A DNA stretch of 35,569 nt from Desulfuromonadales bacterium (GCA_014859605.1 JACUTW010000020.1:1-35569), one strand, 5' to 3'. Positions 1 through 9,490 are shown, counted from the first letter of the stretch. Notes: a model not told the origin generated them from the letters alone. Made by a program: numbers and translations.

Positions 1-14
1 GCTTGCCGCGCCCG
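1..14 (-). repeat. REP-like repeat, partial copy at window edge
   Basis: The first 14 bases match the inner part of the repeat at 30-55 in the same orientation. The copy is cut by the window edge, so its full length is unknown. Confidence 0.55.
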
Positions 15-29
15 ATTTAAATTCCCCAA

Positions 30-55
30 CGTAGGGGCGCTGCTTGCCGCGCCCG
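30..55 (-). repeat. REP-like GC-rich repeat, copy 2
   Basis: On the minus strand this reads as the repeat core cgcggcaagcagcgcccc followed by tacg. It is the inverse orientation of the copies at 202, 347 and 422. Short, GC-rich, partly palindromic and confined to non-coding DNA, it behaves like a REP element. Confidence 0.7.
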
Positions 56-201
56 CCTTTGATCCACAGGGGGGTACTCACCCCTGGAAATGAAGAATTG
101 CGGTGGAAACACCCCCATGGGCATGGGGAAGATAGCGCCCAATAAGCAGCGCCTCCCCGGTTGCTTGACTAACACCGGCGTGGCCACCCCAAAGCCATAA
201 T

Positions 202-228
202 CGGGCGCAGCAAGCGGCGCCCCTACGA
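202..228 (+). repeat. REP-like GC-rich repeat, copy 3
   Basis: This copy has the core cgcagcaagcggcgcccc followed by tacga. It is identical to copy 4 over at least 25 bases and is in inverted orientation to copy 2, so copies 2 and 3 could form a BIME-like pair. Confidence 0.75.
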
Positions 229-251
229 AATGATCTTGACTTTATCCTTCA

Positions 252-380
252 TCAATCCACCCGCTCCGCCTTCCCCCAATACCGCCCATATCCCGCTTTT
301 AAATTCTCCATAACGACCTCAATCCGGGCGGCCACGTGGGACGAATAGGGCGCAGCAAGCGGCGCCCCTACGAAAAACAT
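252..380 (-). other. Short ORF between REP copies, possible gene remnant
   Basis: A 42-codon minus-strand ORF starts with an ATG at 380, runs through REP copy 4 and ends at a TGA at 252-254. Its last 29 codons, outside the repeat, read like ordinary protein (ending KAERVD), whereas the first part is translated repeat. There is no convincing Shine-Dalgarno spacing and an in-frame stop lies just upstream. I do not recognise the sequence. It may be the 3' tail of a gene destroyed by repeat insertion, or chance. The rest of 1-600 shows no other credible gene. Confidence 0.2.
347..373 (+). repeat. REP-like GC-rich repeat, copy 4
   Basis: Same core and same orientation as copy 3, starting 145 bases further on. 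The near identity of the two copies suggests recent duplication or ongoing homogenisation. Confidence 0.75.
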
Positions 381-421
381 CCCGCCCTACCCTTCATGCC
401 CGCCTTTCTCCCTCAAAAAAA

Positions 422-445
422 ACGCGGCAAACGGCGCCCCTACGA
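422..445 (+). repeat. REP-like GC-rich repeat, diverged copy 5
   Basis: This copy reads acgcggcaaacggcgcccc followed by tacga. It has a shortened left end and one changed base in the centre, so it is a diverged member of the same family. Confidence 0.65.
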
Positions 446-593
446 TGTCGCGCCGGTCTGGAAGTGCGTAAAACGTTGTGCAGGTGGAATGGAGAGAGAA
501 ACAGGGGGGAAGCAAAACATCCCCTCCGGGAGATGAGCCGTTAAGGAGATTAACAAATTTTATCGTGGCAAGAAAGAAAAGATTACAAGGGTA

Positions 594-646
594 CAGGCAA
601 AACAAGATGGGCACGGAAAACTTTTCATTTCCGTGCCCATCTTGTT
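594..646 (-). terminator. Intrinsic terminator at the end of the prfB-lpxA operon
   Basis: Positions 601-619 pair perfectly with 628-646 (19-bp stem, 8-base loop). On the minus strand the stem is followed by a short, interrupted T-rich run (TTGTTTTG). It lies 27 bases after the lpxA stop codon, which marks the end of the operon. Confidence 0.75.
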
Positions 647-672
647 CAACTATCAACGAAACTGATTGGTTT

Positions 673-1443
673 TTAGCGGGCGATGCCGCGCTGCGTGCCG
701 CGGATAAAGTCGACGAAGACTTTCACTTCCGGGTAGGCGGTTGCGTCGGCTTCCATCTTTTCCAACGCCTCTTCCTGCTTGAGTCCGGCACGGAAGAAGG
801 TTTTATAAGCATTTTTCAGGGCGCGCAGGGCTTCATCCGAGAAACCGCGGCGCTTTAAGCCGATGAGATTAATTCCGACCGGTTCAGCACGATCCCCCTG
901 GGCGATGGTGTATGGGGTTATATCCTGATTGACCATGGAGCCGCCGCTGATCATGGCGTGGCTGCCGATACGGGTGAACTGGTGGATGGCCGAGAGGCCA
1001 CCGAGGATGGCGTGATCGCCGACTTCCACATGCCCGGCCAGAGTGGCTGCATTGGCCAGGACAATCTGGTTACCGACCCGGCAATCGTGAGCAACGTGGA
1101 CATAAGCCATGAGGAGATTATCATTGCCGATGATCGTCGTCCCGCCGCCATCGGCAGTGCCGAGATGAACCGTGACGAATTCGCGGAAGGTGTTGCCGTC
1201 GCCGATGGTCAGAGTCGTCTCTTCGCCGTGGTATTTCAAATCCTGGGGGATGGCGCCGATCGAGGTAAACTGGAAGATACGATTGTTTTGGCCGATCGTG
1301 GTCCGGCCTTCGACCACCGCATGCGGCCCGACCCAGCAACCTTCGCCGAGGGTGACGTGCTCACCGATAACCGCATAAGGGCCGATTTCGACACTCGCCG
1401 CAATTTGGGCACCGGGATGAATGATCGCTGTCGGATGTATCAT
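673..1443 (-). CDS. lpxA: Acyl-ACP--UDP-N-acetylglucosamine O-acyltransferase LpxA
   Basis: LpxA catalyses the first step of lipid A synthesis in the cytoplasm, transferring a 3-hydroxyacyl chain from acyl carrier protein to the 3-OH of UDP-GlcNAc. The 256-residue product is of normal family length. It has the left-handed beta-helix hexapeptide repeats from the first residues (MIHPTAIIHPGAQI) and the conserved HVAHDC segment, which contains the catalytic histidine of this family. The C-terminal part is the usual helical domain (RRGFSDEALRALKNAYKTFF). It is the last gene of the operon, separated from fabZ by an unusual 180-base gap holding a long inverted repeat. The genes that commonly follow lpxA elsewhere (lpxI or lpxB) are absent; a terminator and REP elements come next. 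Confidence 0.97.
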   Translation of the reverse strand: MIHPTAIIHPGAQIAASVEIGPYAVIGEHVTLGEGCWVGPHAVVEGRTTIGQNNRIFQFTSIGAIPQDLKYHGEETTLTIGDGNTFREFVTVHLGTADGGGTTIIGNDNLLMAYVHVAHDCRVGNQIVLANAATLAGHVEVGDHAILGGLSAIHQFTRIGSHAMISGGSMVNQDITPYTIAQGDRAEPVGINLIGLKRRGFSDEALRALKNAYKTFFRAGLKQEEALEKMEADATAYPEVKVFVDFIRGTQRGIAR

Positions 1444-1475
1444 GATCCGTATCCTTTTAATAATCGAATTAGAAT

Positions 1476-1591
1476 GTTAACAGGGATGAAGGGGATCCAG
1501 GGGATCAATCTTGAGTTTAGGGCATATTACTTGTGTTCGAGTAAAAAACACTTGTTGCCCTTATCCCTTACATCCCCTTTATCCCTGTAAA
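1476..1591. repeat. Long imperfect inverted repeat between fabZ and lpxA
   Basis: The left arm (about 1477-1505, containing acagggatgaaggggat) is an imperfect reverse complement of the right arm (about 1563-1590, containing atcccctttatccctgt). Inside, 1518-1523 and flanking bases can pair with the bases before 1563, extending the hairpin. The whole unit is about 115 bases and sits inside an operon. It resembles a MITE-like or REP-like element, or an intercistronic mRNA structure. No ORF is present. Confidence 0.65.
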
Positions 1592-1623
1592 TTTGATTGG
1601 TTTTGCTGAAAGCTGAGTCGTTG

Positions 1624-2070
1624 CTAAATGTTTTTGTCGGCAAAGGTCGCTTTGAGATCGGCCTCGGCGACCAGGGTCGATTCGACAAAAGCTTTACCGT
1701 TAAAGCAGTAAAGACCGCGCCGGCAATTGGTCAAGGTTAGCTCAAAACGCAAAACATCACCGGGAACGACCGGCTTGCGGAAACGGGCATTATCGATGCC
1801 GGCAAAATAGGTGACCTTGTCATCACCGATATTGTCAGTAATCATGGCGAAGATGCCACCGACCTGGGCCATGGCTTCGATGATCAGGACGCCGGGCATG
1901 ACCGGATGACCGGGGAAGTGTCCCTGAAAAAAGGGCTCGTTGACCGTGACATTTTTAATGCCGACAATCTTCTTGCCTGCCTCGATTTCTATGATGCGAT
2001 CGATAAGCAGAAAAGGATAACGATGCGGCAGATACTTCATAATATCGGTACTGTACATGGGCATTTTCAT
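1624..2070 (-). CDS. fabZ: 3-hydroxyacyl-[ACP] dehydratase FabZ
   Basis: FabZ removes water from 3-hydroxyacyl-ACP in type II fatty acid synthesis. It therefore competes with LpxA and LpxD for the same 3-hydroxyacyl-ACP pool, which explains its place between their genes. The 148-residue product has the hot-dog fold signature: [13 protein letters not shown] near the N terminus, then [20 protein letters not shown], which carries the catalytic histidine and glutamate. The ATG at 2070 overlaps the lpxD stop in an ATGA arrangement, with an AGGAG about ten bases upstream, so translation is probably coupled. A start two codons downstream (MPMYST) is also possible and would not change the domain. Confidence 0.97.
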   Translation of the reverse strand: MKMPMYSTDIMKYLPHRYPFLLIDRIIEIEAGKKIVGIKNVTVNEPFFQGHFPGHPVMPGVLIIEAMAQVGGIFAMITDNIGDDKVTYFAGIDNARFRKPVVPGDVLRFELTLTNCRRGLYCFNGKAFVESTLVAEADLKATFADKNI

Positions 2071-3113
2071 GAATTTGATTCTCCTTTATCGATAATATTC
2101 TTCAAACGATGAATCTCCTGCTGCATCCTCAGTACCTCTTTACGCAAGGTCGGCAGCTTGGAGAAGATCATCGATGCCTTCAACCACTCGCGATGGGCAA
2201 AAGCCGGGGCGCCAGCGACAATCTGGTCGCCAGCGGTGTTGCCGGCGAGAGCGCCGCGGCCGGCAACAGTGAGATTGTCACCGGTTTTGATGTGACCGGC
2301 CGCAGATGACTGCCCACCAAAGGTGCAGTGACGACCGATTTTGCTGCTTCCGGCAATCCCGGTCTGCGCCGCCATCACCGTGTGAGCGCCGATGGTGACG
2401 TTATGGGCAATTTGTACCATGTTATCGAGCTTGACACCTTGACCAAGACGGGTGACCCCTAACGCAGCGCGATCGATACAACTACCGGCACCGACCTCGA
2501 CATCATCTTCGATCACAACAATGCCGATCTGGGGAATTTTATAATAGCTCTCCCCATCCGGCGCAAAACCGAAACCGTCCGAGCCGATGACAGCCGAAGG
2601 TTGAACAATGACGCGATGGCCGATGCGGCACCCTTCGCGGATGACCACCCCGGCATGGATTGTACAGCCCTCACCGAGGGTGACATCCTCATAAAGGACG
2701 ACATTCGGATACAAAATGGTCTGGGTGCCGATCTTAACCCGCGCCCCGACCACGCAACCGGGGTGAATCGTCACTCCCTCGGCAATTTCAGCACTGGGGT
2801 CAACGAAGGCCCGGGGGGAGACTCCCTGGGCTTCGGGCCGCGGCACATGCAAAAAAGTAAGGATCTTGGCAAAAGCCAGATAAGGGTTGTCGCACTGCAA
2901 GAGATTAAGTTCGGCCGGAGCCTCGACCCCCATCCCGATAATCACCGCACTCGCTTGTGTCGCAGCTAAGAGGGGTAGATATTTCGGATTGGCCAAAAAG
3001 GTGATATCCCCTGATTGGGCCTGATCGATAGTCGCCATCCGGAGAATTTCCGTCTCGGGATCACCAACGACGCAGCCATTGACCAATGCAGCAAGTTCGC
3101 GAAGTTTAGCCAC
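2067..3113 (-). CDS. lpxD: UDP-3-O-acylglucosamine N-acyltransferase LpxD
   Basis: LpxD adds the second 3-hydroxyacyl chain, at the 2-amino group of UDP-3-O-acyl-glucosamine, during lipid A synthesis. The 348-residue product shows the family layout: an N-terminal uridine-binding domain (about residues 1-100), a hexapeptide-repeat left-handed helix (about 105-300), and a C-terminal helix ([14 protein letters not shown]). The segment QIAHNVTIG contains the histidine that serves as catalytic base in studied LpxD enzymes. It lies 25 bases after skp and overlaps fabZ by four bases. The order bamA-skp-lpxD-fabZ-lpxA matches that of many proteobacteria. Confidence 0.97.
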   Translation of the reverse strand: MAKLRELAALVNGCVVGDPETEILRMATIDQAQSGDITFLANPKYLPLLAATQASAVIIGMGVEAPAELNLLQCDNPYLAFAKILTFLHVPRPEAQGVSPRAFVDPSAEIAEGVTIHPGCVVGARVKIGTQTILYPNVVLYEDVTLGEGCTIHAGVVIREGCRIGHRVIVQPSAVIGSDGFGFAPDGESYYKIPQIGIVVIEDDVEVGAGSCIDRAALGVTRLGQGVKLDNMVQIAHNVTIGAHTVMAAQTGIAGSSKIGRHCTFGGQSSAAGHIKTGDNLTVAGRGALAGNTAGDQIVAGAPAFAHREWLKASMIFSKLPTLRKEVLRMQQEIHRLKNIIDKGESNS

Positions 3114-3138
3114 TAAACACCCCTTTCCTGATTCCTGC

Positions 3139-3654
3139 TTACTTCTTCAGTGAGGCGTCGTAAGCTTTAATCGCTTTATCGGTCAAATCAGCTTTCTGAT
3201 CAGCGTAAAGGAGAGCACTTTCGGTCTTCTCGAAGATCGCCGTATAGCCTTCTTTGGCTCCGAGATCATTGATGATTTTTGAGAAATCCGTAATGATCTG
3301 CCGGGTGTATTCAGCATCCTGCTGCTGCAGTTCTTCCTGAATATCTTTAGTGAAGCGCTCAAGATCTTTGAGCTTCTGATCAAAATCACGCTTTTTTGCT
3401 GCGCGTTTGTCGTCGGAAAGGATCAGGCCCTGCTTGTCAAGGTCATCTTTGAGCTTCTTCAGATCTTTCTGCTTCTGCTCGATCTGGGTCTCATACTCTT
3501 TGACCTTTACAGAGATCTTTTCTTTGGCGACTTTGCCGGCTTCACAATTATTCAAAGCTTTCTGCAGATCAACATAACCGATCTTGGTATCAGCAGCCGA
3601 GACAGTGGCAGCAGCAAAGAACGTCAGGAGCAGGAGGATTAAAAGCTTCTTCAT
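3139..3654 (-). CDS. skp: Periplasmic chaperone Skp/OmpH
   Basis: Skp holds unfolded outer-membrane proteins in the periplasm on their way to the BAM complex. The 171-residue product begins with a clear Sec signal peptide (MKKLLILLLLTFFAAATVSAAD; the likely cleavage site follows the SAA). A short domain (IGYVDLQKALNNCEAGK) comes next, then a long lysine/glutamate-rich coiled coil (about residues 45-125), as in the trimeric, tentacle-shaped Skp. The length is normal. It sits 29 bases downstream of bamA, whose clients it delivers. A single cysteine near residue 38 is the only unusual residue I noticed. Confidence 0.93.
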   Translation of the reverse strand: MKKLLILLLLTFFAAATVSAADTKIGYVDLQKALNNCEAGKVAKEKISVKVKEYETQIEQKQKDLKKLKDDLDKQGLILSDDKRAAKKRDFDQKLKDLERFTKDIQEELQQQDAEYTRQIITDFSKIINDLGAKEGYTAIFEKTESALLYADQKADLTDKAIKAYDASLKK

Positions 3655-3683
3655 CGAGATAAATCTCCTTTACGGGGTTGGCA

Positions 3684-5966
3684 TCAGAACATGGTTCCGA
3701 TGGAAAATTGCAGATCGGAGGAATCTTCACCTTCACGAGGGTCAAGATTTTTTCCCCATTCCAGACGCAACGGTCCGAGGGGGCTCATCCAGCGCAGACC
3801 GAAACCGGCACTGTGCCGGATATCACTGAAATAATCCTGATCTTCGGCCCAGGCATTGCCGGCATCATAAAAGAATACACCCTTAAATCCGGATTCCTCC
3901 ACCAGGGGGAAAGTAATCTCGAGGTTACCAAAGCCGGATTTAGTCCCGCCTTTAAATTCGTAAGTACTGGAAAGGACATTACCGTTACTATCAGTGGAAA
4001 CGATTTTGGTTCGAGGACCGACTTCCCGCGGCTGGAAACCCCGCAGACTGCTGAGACCGCCTAGGTAGTAACGCTCATCGATCGGGATCGGTTCGTTGCT
4101 GATCTCTTGCACATAGCCGAGGCGGCCGTGGGCAGAAAAGACAAATTTCCAGAACAAGGGATAGAAATAACGATGATCGAGCTCATATTTAATGAACTTC
4201 TCGGTTCCGCCCAGACCGGCAAATTCGATGGAGGCCGATGACAGGGTGCCGGTCGTGGGGTCCATGCGAAAATCGGTCGTATTGCGGCTTAAAGACGCAT
4301 AGATGGATGAAAGGGTAGAAAAACCTTCCTGATCACGGATACTCGCCGAAGCGAAGGGATCGACATCATAGATCTCTTTCTCTTCAAAACGATAAACAAA
4401 GAATGATTTCACATTATAGGAGATGGGGATGCCGAGCTTCAGATTGCCCCCAATCGCTTGCTTCGAAAAGTCAGTATATTCGCGGTCTGTTTTGTAAAGA
4501 TCAAAACCGAGAGTGAGATTACTGTCAAGGAAGTGGGGATCGAGAAGACCGAACTGATAAGTGGTGCTCTTGCTGCCGACCGCAGCGGAGAGATTGCCCT
4601 TATAGCCCCGGCCAAGGAGGTTATCCTGGGTGATCGAGGTCTGACCGATAAAGCCGTCGATGGAGGAATAACCGAAACCGAGACTGAAGGTGCCGGTCGG
4701 CTTCTCCTTCACCTCGACAAGCAGATCCATCAAACCCGGAGAATCCGTCTTCTCTGTGGCGATCTTAACCTCTTCAAAGAAGCCGAGATTCTGGATACGC
4801 CGCCGACTCTCCTTGATTTTGGTGGCACTAAAATTGTCCCCTTCGTTCAGCATCATCTCGCGGCGGATTACTTTATCGATGGTCTTGCTGTTGCCGGCAA
4901 CTTGAATCTTGCGGGTGACAACAAGAAAACTCTTTTCGATTTCAATGGTCAGATCGACAGTCCGCGCTTCCGGGTTGACTTTGGAGAGAGGGGCGACATT
5001 GACATAGGCATAGCCTTCATCGGCATAAAGATCATTGATCCGCATCATCCCTTGCCGCAACTTTTTGCGGCTGAAGAGCTCACCGGCCGGCAGTCCGAGG
5101 AGTGAGATCAAATCTTCACGGCTCCGCAGCAGATCGCCGCTCACCTCGACAGCGCCGATGCGGAACTGCTCGCCCTCTTCAATCTCCAACAGGATATCGA
5201 GATAACGGTTCTCTTTAATCATCGTCACCTGCGGCTGATGCACTTTCACCTGAATGTAGCCCTGATCAAAATAGCGATCGGTCAGCAGCGCCAGATCATT
5301 ATTGAGGACTTCTTCCTGATAAGCACCGCGACCGGTCATCCAGGACAGCCACCAGCGTTCGCGGGTCTCCATCCCCTTTTTAAGCTCTTTGGCCGTGAAG
5401 GCCTTATTTCCTTCAAAGCGGATAGAGTCGATGAGGATTTCGTCCCCTTCGATACAATGCAGGGTGATATTGGCTTCATTGAGATCCGTCACTTCAACCT
5501 GCGGCTCTACTTTGGCCGCATAATATCCCGCCTCTTTATATGCCTTCAAAATCGCTTCAACATTCTTAGCAAGGACAGTGGCATCATAAAGGTCGGGAGT
5601 TTTAATCGTGATCAGGGCCCGCAGTTTCTCTTCAGAAAGCTCCTTGTTACCGGAGAACTTAACCGTACGCACCAGCGGTCGCTCGACCACAGTGAAGATC
5701 AAAACATTTTTGCCTTCCCGCTCTTCAAGAGTGACGCGCACGTCACTGAAGCGGGCCATCTGAAAGACCGCCTTGGTACTGCGATCGATATCGTCAGCAG
5801 AGATTGCCGGTCCGGGATTAATCGCCACAGCAGCACGAATCGCCCCCGGATCGACGCGACGCGTCCCGGCAATAACGATCTCATCAACTTGATAATCCTG
5901 AGCCCAGAGCAGTCCGGTCAGAGAGAGGAGTCCGAGCAGAGCCAAAAGAGCGGTGCGTATAACCAT
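3684..5966 (-). CDS. bamA: Outer membrane protein assembly factor BamA
   Basis: BamA is the Omp85 core of the machine that inserts beta-barrels into the outer membrane. I place the start at the ATG at 5966, which gives 760 residues and an immediate signal peptide (MVIRTALLALLGLL...LLWAQ). A longer version would need a TTG at 6008 and would add 14 residues ahead of the signal peptide. After the signal come five POTRA domains (about 25-410), then the 16-stranded barrel. The barrel contains the conserved loop motif LGGLSSLRGF and ends in a C-terminal phenylalanine (IGTMF), the usual beta-signal. It lies about 100 bases after lolD in the same operon. Confidence 0.96.
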   Translation of the reverse strand: MVIRTALLALLGLLSLTGLLWAQDYQVDEIVIAGTRRVDPGAIRAAVAINPGPAISADDIDRSTKAVFQMARFSDVRVTLEEREGKNVLIFTVVERPLVRTVKFSGNKELSEEKLRALITIKTPDLYDATVLAKNVEAILKAYKEAGYYAAKVEPQVEVTDLNEANITLHCIEGDEILIDSIRFEGNKAFTAKELKKGMETRERWWLSWMTGRGAYQEEVLNNDLALLTDRYFDQGYIQVKVHQPQVTMIKENRYLDILLEIEEGEQFRIGAVEVSGDLLRSREDLISLLGLPAGELFSRKKLRQGMMRINDLYADEGYAYVNVAPLSKVNPEARTVDLTIEIEKSFLVVTRKIQVAGNSKTIDKVIRREMMLNEGDNFSATKIKESRRRIQNLGFFEEVKIATEKTDSPGLMDLLVEVKEKPTGTFSLGFGYSSIDGFIGQTSITQDNLLGRGYKGNLSAAVGSKSTTYQFGLLDPHFLDSNLTLGFDLYKTDREYTDFSKQAIGGNLKLGIPISYNVKSFFVYRFEEKEIYDVDPFASASIRDQEGFSTLSSIYASLSRNTTDFRMDPTTGTLSSASIEFAGLGGTEKFIKYELDHRYFYPLFWKFVFSAHGRLGYVQEISNEPIPIDERYYLGGLSSLRGFQPREVGPRTKIVSTDSNGNVLSSTYEFKGGTKSGFGNLEITFPLVEESGFKGVFFYDAGNAWAEDQDYFSDIRHSAGFGLRWMSPLGPLRLEWGKNLDPREGEDSSDLQFSIGTMF

Positions 5967-6069
5967 ATCAGTAGGTAATCCCGAACCTGTTGCCAGGCAG
6001 CAATTCAACAGCGCTATAGACTATAAGAAAAGAACAAGAACGAGCAAATAAAAAGTAATGCTGCAGCGA

Positions 6070-6759
6070 TTAAACCGCTGCAATCCGGCCATCGATCACC
6101 CGGACAATGCGATCGAGACGGTTCGCCAGGGTGTCACTATGGGTCACAATCACCATCGTCAGTTTCCGCGCCTGATGCAGTCCGTCAAGGAGGGCGAGAA
6201 TTTCCCCGGAAGTGACACTGTCGAGATTACCCGACGGTTCATCAGCCAAAAGCAGCGGCGGATTCATGATCAGCGCCCGGGCAATGGCGGTCCGCTGCTG
6301 TTCACCGCCGGAAAGTTCGCCGGGTTTGTGACGGAGACGATGGCTGAGTCCGACTTCACCTAAAAGAGCCGTGGCCCGCGCCAGCGCCTCTTCTTTCGGA
6401 AGCCTTGCGATCAAAGCCGGCATCATCACATTCTCCAGCGCCGTGAATTCCGGCAGGAGTTGATTGAACTGAAAGACAAAACCGATAGTGCGGTTGCGAA
6501 ACTCATCGAGCATCTGTCCCTTGAAAGAGAAGATCTCCTTTCCGGAAAAGTGCACGGTCCCGGTGCTCGGGCGATCGAGGCCGCCGAGAATATGCATCAA
6601 GGTCGTCTTGCCGGCACCGGAGGGACCGACGATCGCTACCCGTTCGCCGCGGCTGATGTCGAGGTTGATATCATGCAGGACATCAACACGGCCCGGGCCG
6701 CTGATAAAACTTTTATTGACTCCGGCGATGCGGATCAATGGCCCTGATCCATCAGTCAT
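6070..6759 (-). CDS. lolD: Lipoprotein-releasing ABC transporter ATPase LolD
   Basis: LolD powers the release of outer-membrane lipoproteins from the inner membrane to the periplasmic carrier LolA. The 229-residue protein is a complete ABC ATPase: Walker [10 protein letters not shown], a Q-loop in [12 protein letters not shown], the signature [15 protein letters not shown] and Walker [13 protein letters not shown], followed by a switch histidine (VTHSD). The serine-for-threonine and GNLD form is typical of the LolD/MacB/FtsE group. Its start overlaps the end of the permease gene by eight bases, so the two are almost certainly co-translated and form one complex. Confidence 0.95.
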   Translation of the reverse strand: MTDGSGPLIRIAGVNKSFISGPGRVDVLHDINLDISRGERVAIVGPSGAGKTTLMHILGGLDRPSTGTVHFSGKEIFSFKGQMLDEFRNRTIGFVFQFNQLLPEFTALENVMMPALIARLPKEEALARATALLGEVGLSHRLRHKPGELSGGEQQRTAIARALIMNPPLLLADEPSGNLDSVTSGEILALLDGLHQARKLTMVIVTHSDTLANRLDRIVRVIDGRIAAV

Positions 6760-8005
6760 ATCGTAACGCCTCCGCCGGATCCATGCGGGCGGCCCGCCAG
6801 GCCGGATAGATCGTCGCCAGCAGACAGATGATCATCGCTGTCACCGCGACCACAATGGCATCGGAAGGATAAACGACCGAAGGAAATCGCTCCATGCCGT
6901 AAACCGCTTGATCGAAGATGCGCACGCCGCTTATACGCTCAATCCCTTTGATGATCGGATCGGCATTCTTGGCAATCAGCAGCCCAAGGAGAGTGCCGCT
7001 CCCGGTGCCGATGGTGCCGATGATCAATCCTTCAAAGACAAAGATCTTCATGATGCTTTGCGAAGTCGCCCCCATAGTCCGCAGGATGGCAATATCCTTG
7101 TGCTTCTCCATGACGACCATAATCAGAGTCGTGGCAATATTAAAAGCCGCGACCAGAATGATAATACCGAGGACAATGAAGAGTCCGAGCTTTTCCAGTT
7201 TGATCGCTGAAAGGAAGGAGCCGAAGAGATCTTCCCAGGAACGGACGACATAGGGATAGGAAAAGGCCGAGCGCAGCTCCTGACTCACCACTGCCGCCGA
7301 AGAGAAGGAGTCGGTCTCGATCTCGATACCGCTGACGGTGTCGCCGATTTCCAGCAATCTTTGCGCCTGCCGCAGATCGACGTAGGCAAAGTAGGTGTCC
7401 ATGAAACCGCCGCGCTGGAGAAAGATGCCGACAACGCGAAAGCTCTTCATCTTCGGCATCATCCCGAAGGGGGAGATCGAAAAGATCGGCGGAATAACAT
7501 TAATTGTTTCGCCGACCGAGATCCCCAGGGTTGAGGCAGTGTCGATGCCGATGATGATCCCCGGCAACGTCGTCTCATCCATAAAGACCATGGTCTTGGC
7601 ATCACCACCGACCGCAGACTGAATATTCTGTTTGAAGATCTTATTGCCGGCCTCAACCCCCTTGACGGTCACCGCGGCGACATTTCCCCGTGACACCAGC
7701 ATCGCTTCTTTAGAGACAAAGGGCTGCGCCGAAATGATCTTTTTCGAGACCGCTTTGGCCTCGGCAATGACCTGTGGTGCATCCTTGAGCTCTTCACCGT
7801 AACGCTGGATGAGGACATGCGGGATCGAGCCGAGAATCTGCTGCCGCACTGCGTCGTGAAAACCGGTCATGACCGCCAGGACAACGATCAACGCCGCCAC
7901 TCCGAGCATAACTCCGGCGATAGAGAGGAAGGAGATGACCGAAATAAAGGTCTGTTTGCGCTTGGCCCGCAGGTAGCGCAGACTGACGAACCATTCGTAG
8001 TTCAT
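6752..8005 (-). CDS. lolC: Lipoprotein-releasing permease LolC/LolE (LolF-like)
   Basis: This is the membrane subunit of the lipoprotein-releasing ABC transporter. The 417-residue product has the MacB/LolC topology: one N-terminal membrane helix (about 20-47), a large periplasmic domain (about 48-265), and three C-terminal helices (about 270-300, 318-345, 376-400). It ends in the typical [18 protein letters not shown]. Its ATG follows the lysS TAG with no gap, and its end overlaps lolD. Only one permease gene is present, whereas enterobacteria have LolC and LolE. The complex is therefore probably a LolD2 homodimeric-permease type (LolF-like), unless a second gene lies elsewhere. Confidence 0.93.
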   Translation of the reverse strand: MNYEWFVSLRYLRAKRKQTFISVISFLSIAGVMLGVAALIVVLAVMTGFHDAVRQQILGSIPHVLIQRYGEELKDAPQVIAEAKAVSKKIISAQPFVSKEAMLVSRGNVAAVTVKGVEAGNKIFKQNIQSAVGGDAKTMVFMDETTLPGIIIGIDTASTLGISVGETINVIPPIFSISPFGMMPKMKSFRVVGIFLQRGGFMDTYFAYVDLRQAQRLLEIGDTVSGIEIETDSFSSAAVVSQELRSAFSYPYVVRSWEDLFGSFLSAIKLEKLGLFIVLGIIILVAAFNIATTLIMVVMEKHKDIAILRTMGATSQSIMKIFVFEGLIIGTIGTGSGTLLGLLIAKNADPIIKGIERISGVRIFDQAVYGMERFPSVVYPSDAIVVAVTAMIICLLATIYPAWRAARMDPAEALRYD

Positions 8006-9490
8006 CTATTTCGACTCGGGACGCATGTGCGGAAAGAGGATAACATCGCGGATCGAGGGCGCATCGGTAAGGAGCATGACCAGGCGATCGATACCGATCC
8101 CCTCCCCGGCGGTCGGCGGCAAGCCGTATTCGAGAGCACGGATGTAGTCTTCATCCATGGAATGAGCTTCGTCGTCACCGGCATCCTTATCGACCATCTG
8201 CTTGACGAAACGCTCTTTCTGATCGATGGGATCGTTGAGCTCGGAAAAGGCGTTGGCGAGCTCACGACCGACGACAAAGAGTTCAAAGCGATCAACAATC
8301 TCGGGATTTTCATCATTCTTACGCGATAACGGCGAAACTTCCGTCGGATAAGCGGTGATGAAGGTCGGGTTCCAGAGATGCGGTTCGGCAACGGTTTCGA
8401 AAATCTCGGTGAGGAGTTTGCCGTGACCGGTGGCAAGATCGACATCAAGGCCAAGCCCTTTGCCGATTTCAACCATCGCCGCGTGATCTTCGAGGAGGGT
8501 CGGGTCGACATGGCCGTACTTGACGATCGCTTCGCGGACGGTGAGACGCGCCCAGGGGGCGCGCAGATCGACCTCGCGGCCGCCGTAGCTGATCTCCAAA
8601 GTCCCCAGGACTGACTGCGCGACATGGCCGATGAGCTGCTCGGTGAGATTCATCAAGTCTTCATAGGTGGCGTAAGCCTGATAAAACTCCATCATGGTGA
8701 ATTCGGGGTTATGGCGAATCGAGATCCCCTCATTGCGGAAGTTGCGGTTGATCTCGAAGACCCGGTCAAAACCGCCGACGACCAAACGCTTCAGATAAAG
8801 TTCCGGCGCAATGCGCAGAAAAAGATCCATATCAAGAGCATTATGATGGGTGGCAAAGGGGCGCGCCGTGGCGCCGCCGGCAATCGGGTGCATCATCGGC
8901 GTTTCGACTTCGTGGAAATCGTGCTGCACCATGAAGTCGCGAATGGCGCTGACGATGCGGCTGCGTTTTTTGAAGACTTCGCGCACCTCGGGATTCACGA
9001 TCAGATCGAGATAGCGCTGGCGATAGCGAGTCTCGACATCGGTCAGACCGTGCCACTTTTCCGGCAGCGGCAGCAATGACTTGGTGAGAAGACGCAGAGT
9101 TGTCGCCCGCAAGGAGAGTTCACCGGTCTTGGTGCGAAAAGGGGTGCCAATACAACCGACGATATCGCCGATATCGATGCGCTTAAAGAGATCAAAGGCC
9201 TCTTCACCAATATTATCGCGACCGACATAGACCTGGGTGCGGCCGCTGCGATCCTGCAGCTGAATGAAGGCAGCCTTGCCAAAGTCACGCCGAGCCATGA
9301 TCCGGCCGGCGACAGCATAGGGAGTATTGCACCCTTCCAGAGCCGCAACATCGTCGTCAACATGAGCAGCAAGAAATTGTTCAGTCGTATGGGTCACCGA
9401 AAAATCGTTGGCAAAGGGATTGATCCCTTGTTCGCGAAATTCCGTCAACTTGGCGCGGCGTTGCAGCAAAAGATCGTTTAACTCTTCCAT
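8006..9490 (-). CDS. lysS: Lysyl-tRNA synthetase, class II
   Basis: LysRS charges tRNA-Lys with lysine. The 494-residue product has the class II layout: an N-terminal OB-fold anticodon-binding domain (about 55-165, with [20 protein letters not shown]), then the catalytic core with motif 2 ([19 protein letters not shown]) and motif 3 near the C terminus ([20 protein letters not shown]). The length is typical. It lies downstream of prfB, as in many proteobacteria, but a small lipoprotein gene is inserted between them. The stop codon TAG abuts the ATG of lolC. Confidence 0.97.
   Translation of the reverse strand: MEELNDLLLQRRAKLTEFREQGINPFANDFSVTHTTEQFLAAHVDDDVAALEGCNTPYAVAGRIMARRDFGKAAFIQLQDRSGRTQVYVGRDNIGEEAFDLFKRIDIGDIVGCIGTPFRTKTGELSLRATTLRLLTKSLLPLPEKWHGLTDVETRYRQRYLDLIVNPEVREVFKKRSRIVSAIRDFMVQHDFHEVETPMMHPIAGGATARPFATHHNALDMDLFLRIAPELYLKRLVVGGFDRVFEINRNFRNEGISIRHNPEFTMMEFYQAYATYEDLMNLTEQLIGHVAQSVLGTLEISYGGREVDLRAPWARLTVREAIVKYGHVDPTLLEDHAAMVEIGKGLGLDVDLATGHGKLLTEIFETVAEPHLWNPTFITAYPTEVSPLSRKNDENPEIVDRFELFVVGRELANAFSELNDPIDQKERFVKQMVDKDAGDDEAHSMDEDYIRALEYGLPPTAGEGIGIDRLVMLLTDAPSIRDVILFPHMRPESK

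Noticed and set aside
336-858. Overlapping ORFs on both strands at 336-536, 387-656 and 478-858
   Set aside because: They run through REP repeats, the operon terminator and the end of lpxA, have no ribosome-binding sites and show protein composition typical of translated repeats.
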